The notes under the pieces are model-generated. The model saw only the letters and a program-made list of their open reading frames with translations, had not been told where the DNA came from and made no database searches. The translations under genes and the position numbers were made by a program. This document shows, piece by piece, positions 8,864 through 18,177 of a DNA stretch of 64,000 nt (positions are counted from its first letter, which is position 1; each line of letters opens with the position of its first letter). The stretch comes from Propionibacteriaceae bacterium (GTDB lineage Bacteria > Actinomycetota > Actinomycetes > Propionibacteriales > Propionibacteriaceae): positions 53,277 through 117,276 of the forward strand of contig JAISHO010000047.1 of NCBI GenBank assembly GCA_031262485.1, given 5' to 3'.

Positions 8864-9979
8864 TCATTTCGACGGGTTCGTGCCGCCGTTGTTGTTATCA
8901 GGACGTCCAGCGCCGCCCTTACCGTCTTTCCGTTGGGCCCGCGTCTGTTTCTTGCGCGGTTGGATCTGTTGGCGCTGAACTGTCTGGCGCTGGACACCGC
9001 CCTCGGCATTCGCAGCCGGAGCGGTCGTTTCAACGGCCTTGCCATGGCCACGCTTGGCCGCTCGCTCCGCCTCGATGTCGCGCGGATCACGTCCCTTCTT
9101 GATCATCCGCTCTTCCCAATCGATGTAGGCCGGTGTGCCGGGCGACGGGTTGTTCCGGATGAGGAGCCATTGCTGAACGAGGGTCCACAGGTTCGACGTC
9201 ACCCAGTAGAGAAGAACACCGATTTGGATGATCGTCCCCATGAAGAGGTACATGAGGGGGAACAAGTACAGCATCATCTTCTGCTGCTGGGCCATGGGGC
9301 CGGTCAACGCCTCGGGCGACATGTTCTTCGTCATGATCTGTTTCTGCGTGACGAAGAAGGTGATGACCATCGAGATGATGAGGACGAGGCCGAGCCACTG
9401 GGTGCCGCCCCACTGGGCCGGTTTGAAGACGACGGCGCTATCCCAGAAATGCCCCGCCAGTTGCGCCCCGAGGAATTCAGCGTTGCGGAGCGATTCGACG
9501 AGGTCGGGGTTGCGGACGAGGAAGTAACCGCGGGGCTGGCCGATGCCCGTGTAATACAGCACCTGGTAGAGCGCGAAGAAGATCGGCATCTGAAGCAGCA
9601 TGGGGAAGCAGGAAGCCATCGGGTTGACCCCCTCGGACTTCATGAGCTTCTGTGTCTCGATGCTGAGACGTTCGCGGTCGGCGCCGTATTTGTCCTGGAG
9701 GGCCTTCATCTTCGGCTGGATCAACTGCATGTTGCGCGCTGAGTTGATCTGTTTGACGAAGAGAGGAATGAGGAGCGTACGAACGACGATCGTCAGCGAG
9801 ATGATGGCGAGCGCCCACGTCAACCCCGTGTCGACACCAGTGACATTGCTCCACAGATGATAAGCGCCGACGAGCACGCCAGAGACGGCCGCGTGAAGCG
9901 GGGAGAGGAGGTTGAGGAAGAAGTCGCCGATCCCCAGCGGGATGAGGCCGACTTCAAGCGGGCTCACTAGTGGTGTCAT
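8864..9979 (-). CDS. yidC: Membrane protein insertase YidC/Oxa1
   Basis: 371 residues of the short Gram-positive type, without the large periplasmic domain. Five hydrophobic segments are visible: near the N-terminus, LTWALAIISLTIVVRTLLIP (with the conserved Arg in the hydrophilic groove), MASCFPMLLQMPIFFALYQV, a stretch containing LGLVLIISMVITFF, and MMLYLFPLMYLFMGTIIQIG. A basic, Gln/Lys-rich C-terminal tail of about 95 residues follows and probably contacts the ribosome. It inserts and folds membrane proteins alone or with SecYEG. The start codon overlaps the yidD stop by one base (TGATG), so translation is coupled. Confidence 0.97.
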   Translation of the reverse strand: MTPLVSPLEVGLIPLGIGDFFLNLLSPLHAAVSGVLVGAYHLWSNVTGVDTGLTWALAIISLTIVVRTLLIPLFVKQINSARNMQLIQPKMKALQDKYGADRERLSIETQKLMKSEGVNPMASCFPMLLQMPIFFALYQVLYYTGIGQPRGYFLVRNPDLVESLRNAEFLGAQLAGHFWDSAVVFKPAQWGGTQWLGLVLIISMVITFFVTQKQIMTKNMSPEALTGPMAQQQKMMLYLFPLMYLFMGTIIQIGVLLYWVTSNLWTLVQQWLLIRNNPSPGTPAYIDWEERMIKKGRDPRDIEAERAAKRGHGKAVETTAPAANAEGGVQRQTVQRQQIQPRKKQTRAQRKDGKGGAGRPDNNNGGTNPSK

Positions 9980-10473
9980 CAGAACCTTCCCGGGGCGGAG
10001 TGGAGAACCGCGCCGTCAGCAATACGGAGCCGGTCGACGTCACGGTGCGCGTGAACGTCTGAGATCGTTGGGGCGTCGCCAGGTGTTTCATCGACGCTGT
10101 GAGGAGGCTGCTCCGCGTCACCGACGAGATCGCCGGTGGTCGCACAGGTGTCGCCGAAGCGATGCGATGAGCAATCTGACATACACCCGCTGCTTGAGGC
10201 ATCAGCCAACGCGGCTTCCCGCTCGAGGCGCTGTTCGATCTCCCAAGCGCGTGCCGCCGGCGTGCCCGGAACAGGGTCATAACCGCCGAGCGACCAGGGA
10301 TGACACCGGACGATACGGCGAATCGTGAGCCAGGAGCCGTGCCAGGCGCCGTGAACTTGGAGGGATTCCAATCCATAGGCTGAGCAGGTCGGATAGAACT
10401 TGCAGACGTCGCCGTAGAGCGGAGAGATGAGCAGTCGCCAGAGTTTGACGAAACCGATGAGGAGAGTCTTCAT
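9979..10473 (-). CDS. yidD: YidD membrane-protein insertion efficiency factor, long C-terminus
   Basis: 164 residues. The first 75 residues are classic YidD: FVKLWRLLISPLYGDVCKFYPTCSAYGLESL, then W.T..RI.RCHPWSLGGYDPVP. The family is usually 70-115 aa; here an 85-residue tail rich in Asp, Ser and Cys (including SSGCMSDCSSHRF) follows, with no recognisable domain. The ATG at 10473 overlaps the rnpA stop by 4 bp (ATGA) and fits the family start. The stop overlaps the yidC ATG. YidD is thought to assist YidC at the membrane. Confidence 0.93.
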   Translation of the reverse strand: MKTLLIGFVKLWRLLISPLYGDVCKFYPTCSAYGLESLQVHGAWHGSWLTIRRIVRCHPWSLGGYDPVPGTPAARAWEIEQRLEREAALADASSSGCMSDCSSHRFGDTCATTGDLVGDAEQPPHSVDETPGDAPTISDVHAHRDVDRLRIADGAVLHSAPGRF

Positions 10474-10964
10474 CGCCCGCTCCGTCCTGCTGTCGCAGTG
10501 GCCTGGAGTGTGCCGTCGGCGAGGAAGTGAGTGAGATCCTCCCAGGCGGTCGCGATGTCGCGTGAGAGACGCTGCGGTTCCGTGGCGGAGGCGGGGAGCG
10601 CTCGTATGACAATATCCGTCGGAACGGAGAGTGTGGCCAGCCGTGGGGCGACGAGATGACGGAGACGACGTTTGACGCGATTGCGCACGACTGCTCCTCC
10701 CACCTGCTTGGAGACGATCAAACCAGCCCGGGATCCGGCGCCCCCCTCGACGCTCGGCCACGAGAGATGATCCGTCGCGGGGTCTGTGGACCGCTGAGCA
10801 TATGACTCCGTCGACGGAGAATACCCAGGGAGGGAATCCTCGCCCGGGGCGAGATCCCGTGGTTTGGCGTAGAGCAGAAAACTACGCCGGGCGATTCGTC
10901 GGCCCGTACGAATCGTCGTCGAAAATTCTTGAGGATGGCGCACTCGAGACGCCTGCGGCAACAT
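10470..10964 (-). CDS. rnpA: Ribonuclease P protein component, with insertion
   Basis: 164 residues. RnpA signature RNRVKRRLRHL at about 95-105, preceded by GLIVSKQVGGAVV; the N-terminus MLPQASRVRHPQEF is also typical. RnpA is the protein subunit that helps the catalytic RNA process pre-tRNA 5' ends. Normal length is near 120; the excess is an insertion of about 40 residues (roughly 35-78, Pro/Ser/Asp-rich) between the first beta strand pair and the GLIVSK strand. The ATG at 10964 has GGAG upstream. It lies 52 bp after rpmH, the universal rpmH-rnpA arrangement. Confidence 0.95.
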   Translation of the reverse strand: MLPQASRVRHPQEFSTTIRTGRRIARRSFLLYAKPRDLAPGEDSLPGYSPSTESYAQRSTDPATDHLSWPSVEGGAGSRAGLIVSKQVGGAVVRNRVKRRLRHLVAPRLATLSVPTDIVIRALPASATEPQRLSRDIATAWEDLTHFLADGTLQATATAGRSGR

Positions 10965-11016
10965 TGTTACTCCGCAGGCGTGGAAGGCGCCAAGTGGCGG
11001 CGTGAGACCGGTGAGG

Positions 11017-11154
11017 TCACACCGTCAATTCGGCGCGACCCTTACGGCGACGCGCCGACAAAATGGCACGCCCGGCGCGGGTACGCATCCGCGTGCGGAA
11101 TCCATGCGTACGATTGCGCCGACGGTTGCTCGGCTGGTAGGTGCGCTTGCTCAC
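11017..11154 (-). CDS. rpmH: 50S ribosomal protein L34
   Basis: Read directly from the minus strand: a GTG at 11152-11154, 45 codons and a TGA at 11017-11019. The protein starts [20 protein letters not shown], continues [19 protein letters not shown] and ends AELTV, which is L34 end to end. GGGGAG upstream on the minus strand is the ribosome site. L34 is a very basic structural protein of the large subunit. It is the first gene of the minus-strand rpmH-rnpA-yidD-yidC-jag-rsmG series and is divergent from dnaA. Confidence 0.98.
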   Translation of the reverse strand: MSKRTYQPSNRRRNRTHGFRTRMRTRAGRAILSARRRKGRAELTV

Positions 11155-11690
11155 GCTACGACTCCCCAAACTCGGTTGAGATCGATCCCCACGGCTTATC
11201 CATGGAGGGAAAGGCCATCAGGCGGACGGCCTCACCACAATACGCGTACCGACGCCGAGATGCAACACCAGTGAGAGGGCGAGCACGCGCACGAACTTCC
11301 ACACCTTTACCTCATCAATGACGTCATACAAGAACGACACGCCGGTAATTTCAGCGAATCCCTGACCTTCACTTGCGTCATCTCATGGCTCCGGGCTAGC
11401 GTGATCAGCGCGCTCGACGCCATCGGGTCGCTCCCGCTCATCCCCAAGGGTGTCCACAAGCTGTGGATAAGCCGCGGGGACGGCTTAAGATTCCCATACA
11501 TAGAGGAAAGGTGTGGAATCGGTGGTCCCCCGGTCACTGCGATGAAATGCGCGGCACATGCCCCGTCCCACGGCAGGATTCGTCAACGAATGTATCGACA
11601 TTCGTGCGACTTCCCGCGTGAAGTGATGACGGTCGCGCAGTTCGCGTGTCATCCGGTACGGCGGGACCTTCTCACCGGAAGGGGAGATCG
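11155..11690. promoter_or_regulatory. rpmH-dnaA divergent intergenic region with DnaA boxes
   Basis: 536 bp without a gene. It must hold the divergent promoters for rpmH and dnaA. It contains one perfect DnaA box, TGTGGATAA at 11462-11470, and four bases before it GTGTCCACA (11450-11458), one mismatch from the actinobacterial box TTGTCCACA. That pair is suitable for DnaA autoregulation of dnaA. GGAAGGGGAG just before 11691 is the dnaA ribosome site. Box density is lower than at 17200-17303, so I do not take this as the main origin. Short ORFs here look like chance. Confidence 0.65.
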
Positions 11691-13310
11691 ATGACGTCGC
11701 CGACGGATCATGATCAGTCGTCTTCGCTCGCGTCACTGTGGAGCGACGTTCTGGCGCGTCTCGACCCGCCATCGAAATCTCTGGTCGCGACCTGCGTCCC
11801 GCTGAGCCACCAGGCCGATTGCCTCGCCGTCGCGGCCCCCAACGACTTCACGGCCGGGCGGTTGACGAGCAAACTGCGCACCCAGATCGAACAGGCCGCT
11901 TCGACGAGCACGGGGCGCACGGTGCGTCTCGACGTCAGCGTCGACCCGAGTCTGCGCGATCAACAGAACGCCTTGCCTTTCGCCGATCCCGCACCCGCGA
12001 CGACCGCCGCCTCTTTCACTACCGCGTCCATGGCTGGAGGTGGGATGCCGCGGCGGGCTCTCGCCTCCCCAGGCTCAGCCCCCTTCGACGCCAGCGCCTA
12101 TGCGCATTCCCGTCCTCCTGCGCCGGGCTCAAGTGATCCTGCCCTCATGGCGTCGTCCTTTCCGGCGAACACCGTCCCGTTGCGGCCATCGACGGCCGAG
12201 ACGTTGGATTCCTATGGTTTCGACACCCCCACGATCATCGACGCGGCTGCCTACGTCCGCGACGACAGAACACCATCAGTCGGCGCGGAGAAGCTCAACC
12301 CGCGCTACACCTTCGACACCTTCGTCATCGGTTCGTCGAACCGTTTCGCCCACGCCGCCGCCGAAGCCGTCGCCGAGACGCCCGGGCGAACCTACAACCC
12401 TCTCCTCATCTACGGGGATTCCGGATTGGGGAAGACGCACCTGCTCCACGCCGTCGGCCACTACATCAGCCGTTATCACCGCAATCTGCGGATCAAATAC
12501 GTCTCGACCGAAGAGCTGACGAACGAATTCATCAACGCCCTCCGGGAAAAGGAGATGCCGCAGTTTCGGCATGGCTATCGCGAGGTCGACGTCCTCCTCA
12601 TCGACGACATTCAATTCCTCACGGGCAAGATCGAGACGCAGGAGGAGTTCTTCCACACCTTCAATACGCTCCACAATGCCCAAAAACAGATCGTCATGAC
12701 CTCGGATCGTCCGCCGAAGAAGCTCGAGGGGATCGAACCTAGACTGCTCAGCCGCTTCGAATCAGGCCTTCAAGCAGATATCCAACCGGCCGACCTCGAG
12801 ACGCGGATCGCCATTCTCAGCAAAAAATCCGCCGCCGAGCGTCTCACCGTCGATCCGGCCGTCCTCGAATTCATCGCCTCGCGCGTCCAATCGAACATTC
12901 GTGAGCTCGAGGGCGCGCTCATCCGCGTCACCGCCTTCGCCTCGCTCAACCACCAGCAGGTCGACCTCCAGCTGGCGAACATCGTTCTCAAAGACCTCAT
13001 CCCCGACGGGGAGAACAAACCGATCACCGTCACCGACATCATGGACGAGACGGCCAAGCATTTCGACGTGACGCGCGAAGACCTCATCAGCCCCAATCGC
13101 ACCCAAGCGATCGCCCTGCCGCGCCAGATCGCCATGTATCTCTCGCGTGAATTGACCGATCTCTCCCTCCCCAAGATCGGCGCCGAATTCAAACGCGACC
13201 ACACGACGGTCATGCACGCCTATAACAAAATCAAAGATCTCATCGCCAAGGACAAGGCGATCTTCACCAAGGTGAGCGAGATCACGAGCCAGATGAAGAA
13301 GCACCGGTGA
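11691..13310 (+). CDS. dnaA: Chromosomal replication initiator DnaA
   Basis: 539 residues. Domain I is at the N-terminus ([19 protein letters not shown]), then a variable Pro/Ala/Ser-rich domain II to about 195. AAA+ domain III follows, with Walker [12 protein letters not shown] at about 243 and Walker [11 protein letters not shown] at about 300. Domain IV ends with the DnaA-box-binding signature [15 protein letters not shown] near 500. DnaA-ATP oligomerises on boxes at oriC and melts the duplex. The ATG at 11691 has a strong SD; 15 more in-frame codons upstream lack one. dnaN is not downstream as is usual: the next genes are convergent. Confidence 0.99.
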   Translation: MTSPTDHDQSSSLASLWSDVLARLDPPSKSLVATCVPLSHQADCLAVAAPNDFTAGRLTSKLRTQIEQAASTSTGRTVRLDVSVDPSLRDQQNALPFADPAPATTAASFTTASMAGGGMPRRALASPGSAPFDASAYAHSRPPAPGSSDPALMASSFPANTVPLRPSTAETLDSYGFDTPTIIDAAAYVRDDRTPSVGAEKLNPRYTFDTFVIGSSNRFAHAAAEAVAETPGRTYNPLLIYGDSGLGKTHLLHAVGHYISRYHRNLRIKYVSTEELTNEFINALREKEMPQFRHGYREVDVLLIDDIQFLTGKIETQEEFFHTFNTLHNAQKQIVMTSDRPPKKLEGIEPRLLSRFESGLQADIQPADLETRIAILSKKSAAERLTVDPAVLEFIASRVQSNIRELEGALIRVTAFASLNHQQVDLQLANIVLKDLIPDGENKPITVTDIMDETAKHFDVTREDLISPNRTQAIALPRQIAMYLSRELTDLSLPKIGAEFKRDHTTVMHAYNKIKDLIAKDKAIFTKVSEITSQMKKHR

Positions 13311-13315
13311 CATCT

Positions 13316-13939
13316 CTATCCGTATGTGTCCCTTGGACCTCGGCCGGGGACGGACAGGCGGCCCTTTTTCCAGCTCGGCGCGGTCGGGCCGATGATGTGG
13401 ATGCGCGTCACTGTGCCTTGACCGAGGGTCTCGTTGAGGCGGGCGACGATGATCGGGGCCATCGTGCGCAGCGCTGTCGCCCAGGTCGTCGATTCGGCTC
13501 GGACCGTCAGTTGGCCGTCGCTGAAGCGCTCAGGCTTGGTGTGGGCGGCGTTCGTCTCGCCGACGAAATCGCTCCAGCGATCCGTTAAGGAGGCGACGGA
13601 GACCGTCTTCGTCCAGCCACGGGCTTTCATGACGCGATCGAGCAGGGAGCCGGCCGATTGGGGATCGCGGGCCGATGGGCCGGCGCCGGACCAGGCGGCC
13701 GATCCCTGGGGACGACGCCTTCGGCGCATGGGGGCGGGGCCACCGCTGGCGGCCGAAGCGATCCGGGAGGCCAGTTCGAAGCCGTCACGATCCTCATCGC
13801 GGAGAACACCCGAGGGGCCGCCCACTTCGGCTTCTCCACTGTCGTCAGGATCCTGCTGTTCTTTCCCACGGCGGCCAGGGAACGAACTGTCGTCGACCAT
13901 GGGGTCATCTCCACCGGATCGCTCATCTGTCTCAGGCAT
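13316..13939 (-). CDS. DUF721/DciA-family protein
   Basis: 207 residues. The conserved DUF721 (DciA-like) domain spans about 95-190: LLDRVMKARGWTKTVSVASL, W.DFVGE..AAHTKPERF, DGQLTVRAESTTWATALR. The N-terminal 90 residues are charged and disordered. DciA proteins load or operate the replicative helicase DnaB in bacteria without DnaC; actinobacterial members sit between recF and gyrB. The start overlaps the recF end by 8 bp, so the dnaN-recF-DUF721 order is intact, but the whole block runs on the minus strand and converges on dnaA with only 5 bp between stops. Confidence 0.85.
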   Translation of the reverse strand: MPETDERSGGDDPMVDDSSFPGRRGKEQQDPDDSGEAEVGGPSGVLRDEDRDGFELASRIASAASGGPAPMRRRRRPQGSAAWSGAGPSARDPQSAGSLLDRVMKARGWTKTVSVASLTDRWSDFVGETNAAHTKPERFSDGQLTVRAESTTWATALRTMAPIIVARLNETLGQGTVTRIHIIGPTAPSWKKGRLSVPGRGPRDTYG

Positions 13940-15509
13940 GCGATTCCCCCTCCCCCGTCGTCCTCTCCGATGACGTCATGCTCAAGGAGTCTCGCACTTT
14001 CTCAGAGTCAAACGTCTCAGAGAAAGTCGGCTCAGGCGAACCTGGATGATGAGAGATCACATCCCCCGAAAGTGGTCCTCGCTCCACCCGGCCCGGATTC
14101 CCGAGATGGTCATCTGGATCCACTGTGGAGTTCGCCATGTCCTTGCCCGAATGAGAGGCATCGGGGGATCCGCCGGATGATCCCCGAGGTGTGACTGTCC
14201 CGCGGCCGATCTCGAAGAACTCGGCCTCAAGGCCAGGGGGAAGATCGGCCAGAACGGCGGCGGTGATGAACACTTGATCGGTCGAGCCGATGACATGGGC
14301 GACGCGCGATCGTCGAACCTCGTCGAGTTCGGCGAAGACGTCGTCGAGGACGAGGATGGGGCGCAGATCGTCGGCGATGAGGACGTCGAGGCTGGCGAGT
14401 CGAAGGGCGACGGCGACCGACCATGACTCACCGTGCGACGCATACCCTTTGGCGGGCAAGTCGCCGAGAGTGAGGACGAGGTCGTCGCGATGGGGACCGA
14501 CGAGGGTGACACCTCGAATGAGTTCGTCATCACGTCGTTGGGCGATTCGTTCCCTCAGAAGCGTCTCGATCTCGTGGACATCACGCGGTCCCGTCAGACG
14601 TTCGACATCCGTGAGAGGGTCGAGAGCGTCGGGGATCACGGGGCCGTCGAGCGTCTCGTCATCATCGTCGCCATCACCTTCTCCTGCGGCGAGCGTGCCG
14701 AACTCCTCCTCCCAACCGGGCCAGATGGCGGAGCGATACCGCACGCGCGCGAGACTCGGTGTCGGGGCAATGTCGTCATAATGTTCGGCGAATGAGTCGC
14801 ATATGTCATCCAATGTGCGCAGTCGGGCGGCGATGATCTCAGCGCCGAGATGGACCAGACGATCATCCCAGGCAGACAAAGAACCCTCGTCCGCCGGAGA
14901 ATCGGACGAACCACCGGCCGAATCGGCCCACCCATCCGAGTTCCAGGCGGGCGCCGGCCCACGCGAGCCCCAGCGCGATCCCCCACGTCGCGCCGCCGCG
15001 AGGCCTTTCAACAGGGCGTTTCTCTGCTTGAGGGCGCGATCGTAATCGGCCCGCACCCCGGCCAGACGAGGCCAGCGGGTCGTCATCAACTCGTCGATGA
15101 ACCGCCGTCGCTCGGCTGGATCGCCGTTGACGAGCGCGATGTCGCCGGGGGCGAAGAAGACGACGCGGACCGCCCCCGCGATATCGCGCGGCCTCCGCGG
15201 AGCCCCGTTGAGGCGCACCCGATTGGCCCCTGAGGCGTTGATCTCGACGTCAAGGGTGAGCGTGCGGGAATCCTCCAGTCCAGCGACGACGGCGCCGGAG
15301 ACCGTCGCCCGCGGCGTCCCCGCGCGCACCAGAGGATGATCGGTGGCGACCCGATGCGAACGTCCCGTCGCCAGATAATCGATCGCCTCGACGAGATTCG
15401 TCTTGCCCTGCCCGTTCGGTCCATGGAACACCGTGACGCCGGGGCGCAGAGCCAACTCGGCGGCCTCGTAGGACCGATAGTCGGTCAGAGCGAGCCGGGT
15501 GAGATACAC
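13932..15509 (-). CDS. recF: DNA replication and repair protein RecF, extended
   Basis: 525 residues against the usual 360-400. SMC-like ATPase: Walker A FHGPNGQGKTNLVEAI at about 29-44; YLATGRSHR; signature and Walker B LRLASLDVLIADDLRPILVLDDVFAELD. It loads RecA on gapped DNA with RecO and RecR. The extra length has two sources: acidic/Gly-Ser insertions at about 185-215 and 265-290, and a C-terminal Ser/Pro/Asp tail of about 100 residues. The start is a GTG at 15509 without an obvious SD. It follows dnaN by 131 bp. The gene is on the minus strand, opposite to dnaA and gyrB. Confidence 0.95.
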   Translation of the reverse strand: MYLTRLALTDYRSYEAAELALRPGVTVFHGPNGQGKTNLVEAIDYLATGRSHRVATDHPLVRAGTPRATVSGAVVAGLEDSRTLTLDVEINASGANRVRLNGAPRRPRDIAGAVRVVFFAPGDIALVNGDPAERRRFIDELMTTRWPRLAGVRADYDRALKQRNALLKGLAAARRGGSRWGSRGPAPAWNSDGWADSAGGSSDSPADEGSLSAWDDRLVHLGAEIIAARLRTLDDICDSFAEHYDDIAPTPSLARVRYRSAIWPGWEEEFGTLAAGEGDGDDDDETLDGPVIPDALDPLTDVERLTGPRDVHEIETLLRERIAQRRDDELIRGVTLVGPHRDDLVLTLGDLPAKGYASHGESWSVAVALRLASLDVLIADDLRPILVLDDVFAELDEVRRSRVAHVIGSTDQVFITAAVLADLPPGLEAEFFEIGRGTVTPRGSSGGSPDASHSGKDMANSTVDPDDHLGNPGRVERGPLSGDVISHHPGSPEPTFSETFDSEKVRDSLSMTSSERTTGEGESHA

Positions 15510-15640
15510 AACACGATCAATTCTTCACAGACCGGAACGGCGCCGGACGCCGGGCAGGGACAACGAGGACGGTCACGCCGTCAAGCGCGTTCGTCCTCAA
15601 CGAGGCGACATCAGCGCCGTGAGGCCGACTCAGCCACATC

Positions 15641-16801
15641 TCAGTTGGACAGGCGCATGAGCATGATGACGTGCCGGTAAGAATCCGACGGATCGTCCCC
15701 GAGATCGCTGAGCGCGCGCAGAAGGCAAGGCTTGCCAGGGCCGGTGAAGGCGAGGTGGACGTAGGGCGCGTCGATCGCGCCGAGGGCGTCGAGGAGGTAG
15801 CCGGGGTTGAAGCCGGCTTGATCGATGACCACCGAATCTGGGGTGTTGTGCTCGATGATGGCGGTGACCGTCTCCGAACCGTGGGCCTGATCGCCGGTGG
15901 CGGCCTCGAGGACGATGTCGTTGTCGCCGATCCGCATCCGCAGCGACGTGTTCTTCTCCGCGACGAGGGCGACGCGCCGCGTGGCGGCCGACAACTCATC
16001 GCGTGAGATACGGACGACGAGGTCGTTCGGCACCTGCATGAGGGGGCGCATCTGGGGCAGCTCGCCGTCGAGCAGACGCGTCGTGATCTGACGTCGCCCG
16101 CCCACCCCGGCGCCTTCGAACCCGATGAGCCCCTCGCCGTTGGCGCTGTCGGCCAGGCTGATCGTGACGTTCTCCCCGGCGACCATCGACTTCGACGTCT
16201 CCGTCAGCACCTTGGCCGGCACGAGCGCGGCCGTCTCGGTGTCGCGCTGAGAGGGCTCCCAGGTGAACTCTTTGAGCGCCATGCGATAGCGATCGGTCGC
16301 CAGCAAGGCGATATTCTCCCCTGACAACTCGACTCGGATCCCGGTGAACACGGGCAAAAGCTCATCGTGACCGGCCGCGACGGCGACCTGGCCGACCGCC
16401 TGGGCGAAGGCCTCGGAGGCGACCGTTCCGGCCACCTGCGGCATCTCTGGCAGATCGGGGTAGTCGTCGGCCGGCAACAGCTGCAAGCTGAAATTGGCCG
16501 ACCCACAGGTCAGTTCCAAAGTCTGATCGTGAGTGGTGATCGTCACCGTCTGACGAGGCAGGGCCCGCGTGATATCGGCGAGCAACTTGCCGGAGACGAG
16601 GGCGACGCCTGGCTCGGTGATCTCGGCGTCGACGGCGATCCGAGCGGAAGTCTCATAGTCGAAGGCGGAGAGGGTGACCGTCTCATCGGCCGTCTTGATG
16701 AGCATGCCGGCGAGGATCGGATAACTCGGACGGGTCGGCAGGCTGCGCGCCACCCACTGGACGGCGTCAGAGAAGACACCTTGCTCAATCCTGATCTCCA
16801 T
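15641..16801 (-). CDS. dnaN: DNA polymerase III beta sliding clamp
   Basis: 386 residues, full length. Three-domain clamp: opening MEIRIEQGVFSDAVQWVARS, middle NIALLATDRYRMALKEF, and the C-terminal end DSYRHVIMLMRLS, where the clamp partner-binding pocket lies. It encircles DNA and gives Pol III processivity. The SD AAGGAG lies six bases before the ATG at 16801. It is the first gene of the minus-strand dnaN-recF-DUF721 group, and its upstream side faces the DnaA-box cluster, as dnaN does in the ancestral order. Confidence 0.98.
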   Translation of the reverse strand: MEIRIEQGVFSDAVQWVARSLPTRPSYPILAGMLIKTADETVTLSAFDYETSARIAVDAEITEPGVALVSGKLLADITRALPRQTVTITTHDQTLELTCGSANFSLQLLPADDYPDLPEMPQVAGTVASEAFAQAVGQVAVAAGHDELLPVFTGIRVELSGENIALLATDRYRMALKEFTWEPSQRDTETAALVPAKVLTETSKSMVAGENVTISLADSANGEGLIGFEGAGVGGRRQITTRLLDGELPQMRPLMQVPNDLVVRISRDELSAATRRVALVAEKNTSLRMRIGDNDIVLEAATGDQAHGSETVTAIIEHNTPDSVVIDQAGFNPGYLLDALGAIDAPYVHLAFTGPGKPCLLRALSDLGDDPSDSYRHVIMLMRLSN

Positions 16802-17556
16802 GCGTGCTCCTTGAGTGCTCAGGCACGGGACGTTCGGCGCCGGCGCCGCCAGGGGGCGGTGGGGAATGCGTCCCGGGTAAAGACTGTGCCATCGATCTTA
16901 GTGGTCTGTCGCGTCTAACCGTCGCATTCGTGGCGCCCGGTGGGGCCCCAGCCGCGTTGTCGTCGTCGCCGGTAGGTCCAGCACCCATCGGCGGACCTGT
17001 CGGTCACCTCGATGAGAACGGTGTGAGCGAACGGTGGTGATCCCTATCCCCAGATCTCCCAGGCCCGGCTTTCCACTCTTCTTCTCTTTTCTCTCTATCG
17101 TCATCGTCGTAGGCCGTGTGGATCTTGGGGATAGCGCGAGTTCTCCCTCGTTCGCTCTGAATGACATCTCTGTCATTCCTGTGCACAACTGGGGACTGAT
17201 CTGTGGATAAATGGGGACGAACGAAGGTCCTCCTGTGTTATCCCCCTGCTGTTCACAGGGTTGTCCCAAGTTATCCCCAGCGATCTGTGGACAATGTGGA
17301 TAAAGCGGGTTGATTCCTTCCCGCGATATGAGAATGACCGTTTTCGTTAGATGATTCGGGTACAGCCGCTCCCTTCAACGATTACGTTGTGAAATTCAAC
17401 CGACTGTTGCGTGAAAGATCGATGCGGTTTAGACTGGTGATGCCCCCGTCATCGTGTGTTCTCTACAGCATTCATCGCCCTCGATGGTGGGTGTGAGCGC
17501 GTCCGGTCTCCCTGGGGTGGGTGAGAAACGGAGATGCTTGGAGAGAAGGTGAGCGC
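16802..17556. other. Probable oriC (DnaA-box cluster between dnaN and gyrB side)
   Basis: 755 bp without a supported gene. DnaA boxes seen: TGTGGATAA at 17202-17210 (perfect), TTATCCCCC at 17238-17246 and TTATCCCCA at 17271-17279 (near matches), TGTGGACAA at 17286-17294 (perfect for the actinobacterial TTGTCCACA) and TGTGGATAA at 17295-17303 (perfect, directly abutting the previous one). Further weak matches lie at 17115-17125 and 17180-17190. The stretch from about 17325 to 17400 is the least GC-rich nearby and could be the unwinding element. This is by far the densest box group in the window. The region also carries the dnaN promoter and that of the gene at 17557. Confidence 0.85.
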
Positions 17557-18177
17557 ATGGTGTTGGCGTCTGATATCGAGATCGTCTTTCTCGAATGGAT
17601 CTCAACGGTGGGATTGACGGTCAGTCCGTTCCGGCTTGGCGGGGAGATCGTCGAAGTGTCCGGGCCGAGGCGGCTCGGCGAGGATACTTCCCTGCTCATT
17701 CGTCCGGCCCCTGGCGGTTTCGCCGTCTCCGAAATCGCGTGGAGAGACGCTCGGACGGAGGAATGGTTGGGGTCGTTCGCGACGATCGCCGACGCTCAGA
17801 ATTTCATCTCGGTGCTCATCGCCCCGACGGTGCGATTCCGGCTCAGTCCCGCCGATGAACGCGGCGTGCGCGAGGGCTGGCCTCCTCTGGCCATCCCCCG
17901 GCGGCGGGGAGAAGAGGCGGCAGGGTTCACCATCGTCATGCCGCCCCCCGGCGCCAGGCCGAAACCTCCCAGTGAGGAAGGCGAGCCCGCGGATCCCGGG
18001 CCAGGTGACGATGTCATCCGGATCGTCGACCCGAAGCGGCGTGTCACCGCGTTGTTCCCGGCTTCGAATCTTTCCGCTGCTGTCGCCTTCACCCATTACG
18101 CCGGACGTCCGACAGCCGATGTCGTCGCGGCCTGTGGAAATATCTCAGGGGCGCCCCTGTTCTCCTCTCGCCGATGA
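17557..18177 (+). CDS. Unassigned soluble protein between oriC and gyrB
   Basis: 206 residues. No family recognised with confidence. The N-terminal half is a compact alpha/beta-looking domain (LEWISTVGLTVSPF, then GGFAVSEIAWRDARTEEWLG, then a helix around FATIADAQNFISVLI). After about residue 120 it is Pro/Gly/Glu-rich, with a second short ordered region near 150-185. No signal peptide or membrane helix. The domain has some look of bacterial polymorphic-toxin immunity proteins (Imm61-like), but this is a guess. The ATG at 17557 follows GAAGGTGAG; the frame upstream is open for 12 more codons without an SD. Position between oriC and gyrB is unusual for a hypothetical gene. Confidence 0.6.
   Translation: MVLASDIEIVFLEWISTVGLTVSPFRLGGEIVEVSGPRRLGEDTSLLIRPAPGGFAVSEIAWRDARTEEWLGSFATIADAQNFISVLIAPTVRFRLSPADERGVREGWPPLAIPRRRGEEAAGFTIVMPPPGARPKPPSEEGEPADPGPGDDVIRIVDPKRRVTALFPASNLSAAVAFTHYAGRPTADVVAACGNISGAPLFSSRR

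Noticed and set aside
11155..11690. Main oriC between rpmH and dnaA
   Set aside because: Only one perfect and one near DnaA box; the dnaN-side cluster at 17202-17303 has three perfect boxes plus near matches. A secondary role is not excluded.
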